NCBI GenBank assembly: GCA_021827465.1
Contig: JAKAVX010000074.1
Coordinates: 1-9,072, forward strand
DNA from: Deltaproteobacteria bacterium
GTDB lineage: Bacteria; Desulfobacterota_B; Binatia; Binatales; Binataceae
Length of the DNA stretch: 9,072 nt
Reading direction: 5' to 3'
Position numbers and translations under genes: made by a program. Positions 7,129 to 9,072 of the stretch are shown piece after piece (position 1 is the first letter of the stretch; the number at the start of each line of letters is the position of its first letter). Under the pieces are notes generated by a model, which was given only the letters and a program-made list of their open reading frames with translations, had not been told where the DNA came from and made no database searches.

Positions 7129-7976
7129 GGCAGCGGCGCCTCGGCTATTGGTTCGCGCGCGGCGTACCCCCATTGCAGAAGCGCAAGCACGCCGTTTCGA
7201 TTTTCGGCCAGCGCGGTGCAACTGCTTACCCAGTCGCCGTCGTTGATATACCAGACGGATCCGATCTTGCGCTGTTCCGGCCGATGGATATGGCCGCAGA
7301 TGACGCCGTCGGCCTTGTGCCGGCGCGCCGCCTCGGACACCGCGCGATCGCTGAAATCGGTCAGATATTCCACCGCCCTTCTGACGCCTACCTTGAGACA
7401 TGCGAGGCGGCTTTCGTCGCCGTCGCGCGGAGTGGCGCCACCGCTGAACCAGCGGTCGAGGCGCAGCGCCGCGAGATAGGCCTGGTTGCCCATTTTCTGC
7501 AGCAAACGGTTTGGATTAAGCGAGCCGTCGAACTGATGTCCGTGGATTACCAGCATCCTCCTGCCTTCGGCGGTCCGATGGATTAGCTCGTTGACGACGG
7601 GTATCCGTCCGAACAGGGAACGAACAATGTCGGTGCTCGACTCGTCATGGTTGCCGGGCAGAAACACAACCCGGGTGCCGCGCCGCGCCCATGACGCGAT
7701 CTCCTCGACGACCGCGTTTTGGGCGGGACTGTGATGCCACGCGGGACCCGGTATCCAGCCGTCGACGATATCGCCGACCAGGAATAGATTTTCGGCCTCG
7801 TGATGGCGCAGGAAATCGAGAAGCGCCTCGGCCCTGCATCGCGGAGTGCCGAGATGCAGGTCTGAAATCCAGATCGAACGATAATAGCTGGTTGTCGTCG
7901 CGGCAGGCGCTGCGACGTCGGTGAGACAGTGGGGCCACCCGGGCCACGCGATGCTATCTAGCCCGATCCCTTCCAC
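7125..7976 (-). CDS. Calcineurin-like phosphoesterase of the LpxH/PlcP class
   Basis: A 283-residue metallophosphoesterase (COG2908 type) with all metal-binding motifs: SDLHLG (D39, H41), GDIVDG (D69), GNHDE (N109, H110), HGH (145-147) and CGHIHRP (228-233). The tail YINDGDWVSSCTALAE is typical of this subgroup, often labelled UDP-2,3-diacylglucosamine diphosphatase. Rhizobial PlcP, a phospholipase C that removes phospholipid head groups under phosphate limitation, belongs to the same superfamily. The overlap with a diacylglycerol-type glycosyltransferase gene favours the PlcP-like reading, since its product diacylglycerol would be the acceptor of the next enzyme. LpxH-like activity in lipid A synthesis remains possible. 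No signal peptide is evident. The start is GTG at 7976, the first start after TGA at 7989-7991, with only a weak GGTGAGG about 13-19 bases ahead. It leaves about 30 residues before the first motif strand, rather long for the family, but no other standard start lies between. Confidence 0.9.
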   Translation of the reverse strand: MEGIGLDSIAWPGWPHCLTDVAAPAATTTSYYRSIWISDLHLGTPRCRAEALLDFLRHHEAENLFLVGDIVDGWIPGPAWHHSPAQNAVVEEIASWARRGTRVVFLPGNHDESSTDIVRSLFGRIPVVNELIHRTAEGRRMLVIHGHQFDGSLNPNRLLQKMGNQAYLAALRLDRWFSGGATPRDGDESRLACLKVGVRRAVEYLTDFSDRAVSEAARRHKADGVICGHIHRPEQRKIGSVWYINDGDWVSSCTALAENRNGVLALLQWGYAAREPIAEAPLP

Positions 7977-8054
7977 CGCGGCCCGGCCTCACCGTGCGAG
8001 TGGCTTAGGAAATACACACCATAGTGACTAAGGGATCGAAGCCGCGGAATCGAT

Positions 8055-8089
8055 AGTATATTTGATCGTTATGAGAAAAGAACGTTATG
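8055..8089 (-). promoter_or_regulatory. Candidate promoter and repeat operator of the phosphoesterase-glycosyltransferase operon
   Basis: Read on the minus strand, an AT-rich stretch has a good -10 hexamer TATACT (8055-8060) but no good -35. Instead, two exact copies of CATAACG (8083-8089 and 8067-8073) lie in direct orientation with a 16-base period, the nearer one 6 bases from the -10. This layout suits an activator binding in place of a -35. The period does not match the 11-bp period of a classical Pho box. The predicted transcript would have a leader of about 70 bases before GTG 7976. Confidence 0.4.
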
Positions 8090-8098
8090 TGAGCATTA

Positions 8099-8121
8099 AA
8101 TGACGGGTTTTCCCGGTCATT
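8099..8121 (-). terminator. Hairpin terminator of the TerC-like gene
   Basis: On the minus strand, AATGAC-C-GGG, loop AAAA, CCC-GTCATT forms a 9-bp stem with one bulged C, beginning 5 bases after the stop codon of the membrane protein gene and followed by TAATG. The stem position is right for an intrinsic terminator, though the T-tract is short. It separates this gene from the operon promoter just downstream. Confidence 0.6.
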
Positions 8122-8126
8122 GCGCT

Positions 8127-8825
8127 CTAATGGCGCGGGATCGGCTTCGCGTCGACTTGAACGGCGCAGTTGCGGCCGCGCCACCATAAGGGTGAAGTAA
8201 CCACAACGATTGTGACGATAATCGGCGTCAGCATTTGCGCCGCCTCGCTTTCAAGCGCACTGCCGAAAAGCGCCAGTCCCGGGACGAGCATCTTGCCCGC
8301 GGTCCATCCCAGCAACGCGGCGGCGCCCGTCACCAGCAGCGGATAGCGCCTCATCAATTCGGCAACGAGAAGACTACCCGGGATCAACAGGAGGCAACTC
8401 AGGAGGAGACCAAGTATGAGCGCGATCGGATGGTTTTGCGCGATCGCCGCGATGGCCAGGATGTTGTCGGCGCACATCAGCAGATAGGCGATGGTCACGG
8501 TCAGGATCGAGCGCAGGAATGTACCGCCGCCGGACAGACTCACGTTGCCGCCGCCGTCGTATTGCAAACGAATAGCGATCCAAATCAGCAGAATTCCAGC
8601 AATGCAGGATACCAGCGCAAGCCTAAGCAGCGACGCAACCATCAGGGTTGCCGCGCCTTGCAGGACGACGGCGCTCGTGATTCCGACAAGGAGCGCGATA
8701 TTTCGTTGAGTTCCCGGCAGATTACGGGTCGCCAGTCCGGCTGCCAGCAAATTGTCGCAGCTCAGGATCAGGTTGATGCCGACGACGCCGAGCAGGGGCG
8801 CCGTGTCTGAAAATGCCCAGTCCAA
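8127..8825 (-). CDS. TerC/YjbE-like integral membrane protein (putative metal-ion transporter)
   Basis: A 232-residue polytopic membrane protein of the TerC superfamily, closest in pattern to YjbE/YkoY-type proteins, some of which export manganese. Two inverted-topology repeats each carry the family's Asp-Asn pair: NLILSCDN (D24, N25) and LLMCADNILAIAA (D120, N121). Further signatures are RNLP after the first pair, LLIWIAI, and GAAALLGWTAGKM near 167-178. About six to seven hydrophobic helices are visible. The frame is open upstream to a TTG at 8900, but the stretch from there to 8826 is basic and unlike the family. The TTG at 8825 begins exactly where relatives begin (DWAFSDTAPLLG), with AAAGGGGG 12-19 bases ahead, so I choose it, with some doubt. 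A hairpin follows the stop. It is codirectional with the phosphoesterase operon but separately terminated. The transported ion is not known. Confidence 0.85.
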   Translation of the reverse strand: MDWAFSDTAPLLGVVGINLILSCDNLLAAGLATRNLPGTQRNIALLVGITSAVVLQGAATLMVASLLRLALVSCIAGILLIWIAIRLQYDGGGNVSLSGGGTFLRSILTVTIAYLLMCADNILAIAAIAQNHPIALILGLLLSCLLLIPGSLLVAELMRRYPLLVTGAAALLGWTAGKMLVPGLALFGSALESEAAQMLTPIIVTIVVVTSPLWWRGRNCAVQVDAKPIPRH

Positions 8826-8932
8826 GCGTTCACGAGCCCCCTTTCGCGCCGAGCCCTTCTGGTTCGTTTCGCGCAGCGGCCAACGTGAGGGAGCCGTCAA
8901 AGCGCCGCGCGAGCAAGTTTGAGAATAGAGTT

Positions 8933-8938
8933 ATTATC
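8933..8938 (-). promoter_or_regulatory. Possible -10 element upstream of the TerC-like gene
   Basis: GATAAT on the minus strand matches the sigma-70 -10 consensus at five of six bases and lies in the only AT-rich patch upstream of the gene. No -35 at proper spacing is clear (TTGTGC is 14 bases away). It is a weak call. Confidence 0.25.
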
Positions 8939-9072
8939 CGTGCCAATCATCAGCACAAGTGGGCGCATGTTTCGAGAATTCGGGTTCGGACCGGACGATG
9001 GGACGGGGGGACTAGCCTGCCGGGAGCGCTCGCGGCGCTCAGCCCGTAACCGACCAGTGCCCTGTAGGATAT

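Noticed and set aside
7129..7401. N-terminal extension of the glycosyltransferase frame by 91 codons
   Set aside because: It lies wholly inside the phosphoesterase gene, is Arg-rich with no similarity to the family, and the ATG at 7128 with the ATGA overlap is a better start.
8067..8089. Classical Pho box for the phosphoesterase operon
   Set aside because: The repeats are CATAACG with a 16-base period, not CTGTCAT-like heptamers with an 11-base period.
8235..8810. Plus-strand frame of 191 codons
   Set aside because: It is the antisense of the TerC-like gene; its Gln/Arg/Asp-rich sequence is typical of the complement of membrane-protein codons.
8826..8932. yybP-ykoY manganese riboswitch upstream of the TerC-like gene
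   Set aside because: The conserved core sequences of that riboswitch are not visible in the leader.
8967..9072. Plus-strand frame open to the right edge, starting MFREFGFGPDD
   Set aside because: It has no ribosome binding site, an Arg-rich composition and no recognisable family; too short to support.

Overview
The window looks like chromosomal DNA from an uncultured, fairly GC-rich, probably Gram-negative soil or sediment bacterium. That placement is an inference: F420/FMN luciferase-like, GST and steroid-type flavoprotein genes occur beside an MscS channel and an LpxH-class phosphoesterase. A lineage such as Binatota or a deltaproteobacterial relative would fit, but nothing here fixes the taxonomy. 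I see no rRNA, tRNA, insertion sequence, phage gene or CRISPR array.

Left part (1-2140, minus strand). After about 377 bases with no convincing gene comes what seems to be a decaying catabolic operon. In transcription order it holds the C-terminal stump of a 3-ketosteroid-dehydrogenase/fumarate-reductase-like FAD flavoprotein (ending at 1745), a PcaD-like alpha/beta hydrolase complete except for an in-frame amber codon at position 19 (813-1625), and a small intact cupin with a strong ribosome binding site (378-758).

Middle (2173-4630, plus strand). Three codirectional genes follow: a luciferase-like (LLM) flavin/F420-dependent oxidoreductase, a glutathione S-transferase-like protein, and a hotdog-fold FabZ-like protein whose usual catalytic acid is not evident. 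They look like accessory catabolic or detoxification genes. The LLM gene starts almost where the flavoprotein stump stops.

Right part (4733-8825, minus strand). This holds an MscS mechanosensitive channel (286 aa, the size of E. coli MscS), then a 311-base gap, then a two-gene operon joined by an ATGA overlap. The operon encodes a calcineurin-like phosphoesterase of the LpxH/PlcP class and an MGDG-synthase-type glycosyltransferase. This layout resembles the PlcP-Agt phospholipid-to-glycolipid remodelling pairs known from phosphate-starved bacteria, though the glycosyltransferase is of a different type. It has its own candidate promoter with two CATAACG direct repeats. Upstream lies a TerC/YjbE-like membrane protein, closed by a hairpin terminator 5 bases after its stop.

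The two most interesting signals are the putative membrane-lipid remodelling operon (5905-7976) and the amber-interrupted hydrolase within the degenerate left operon.
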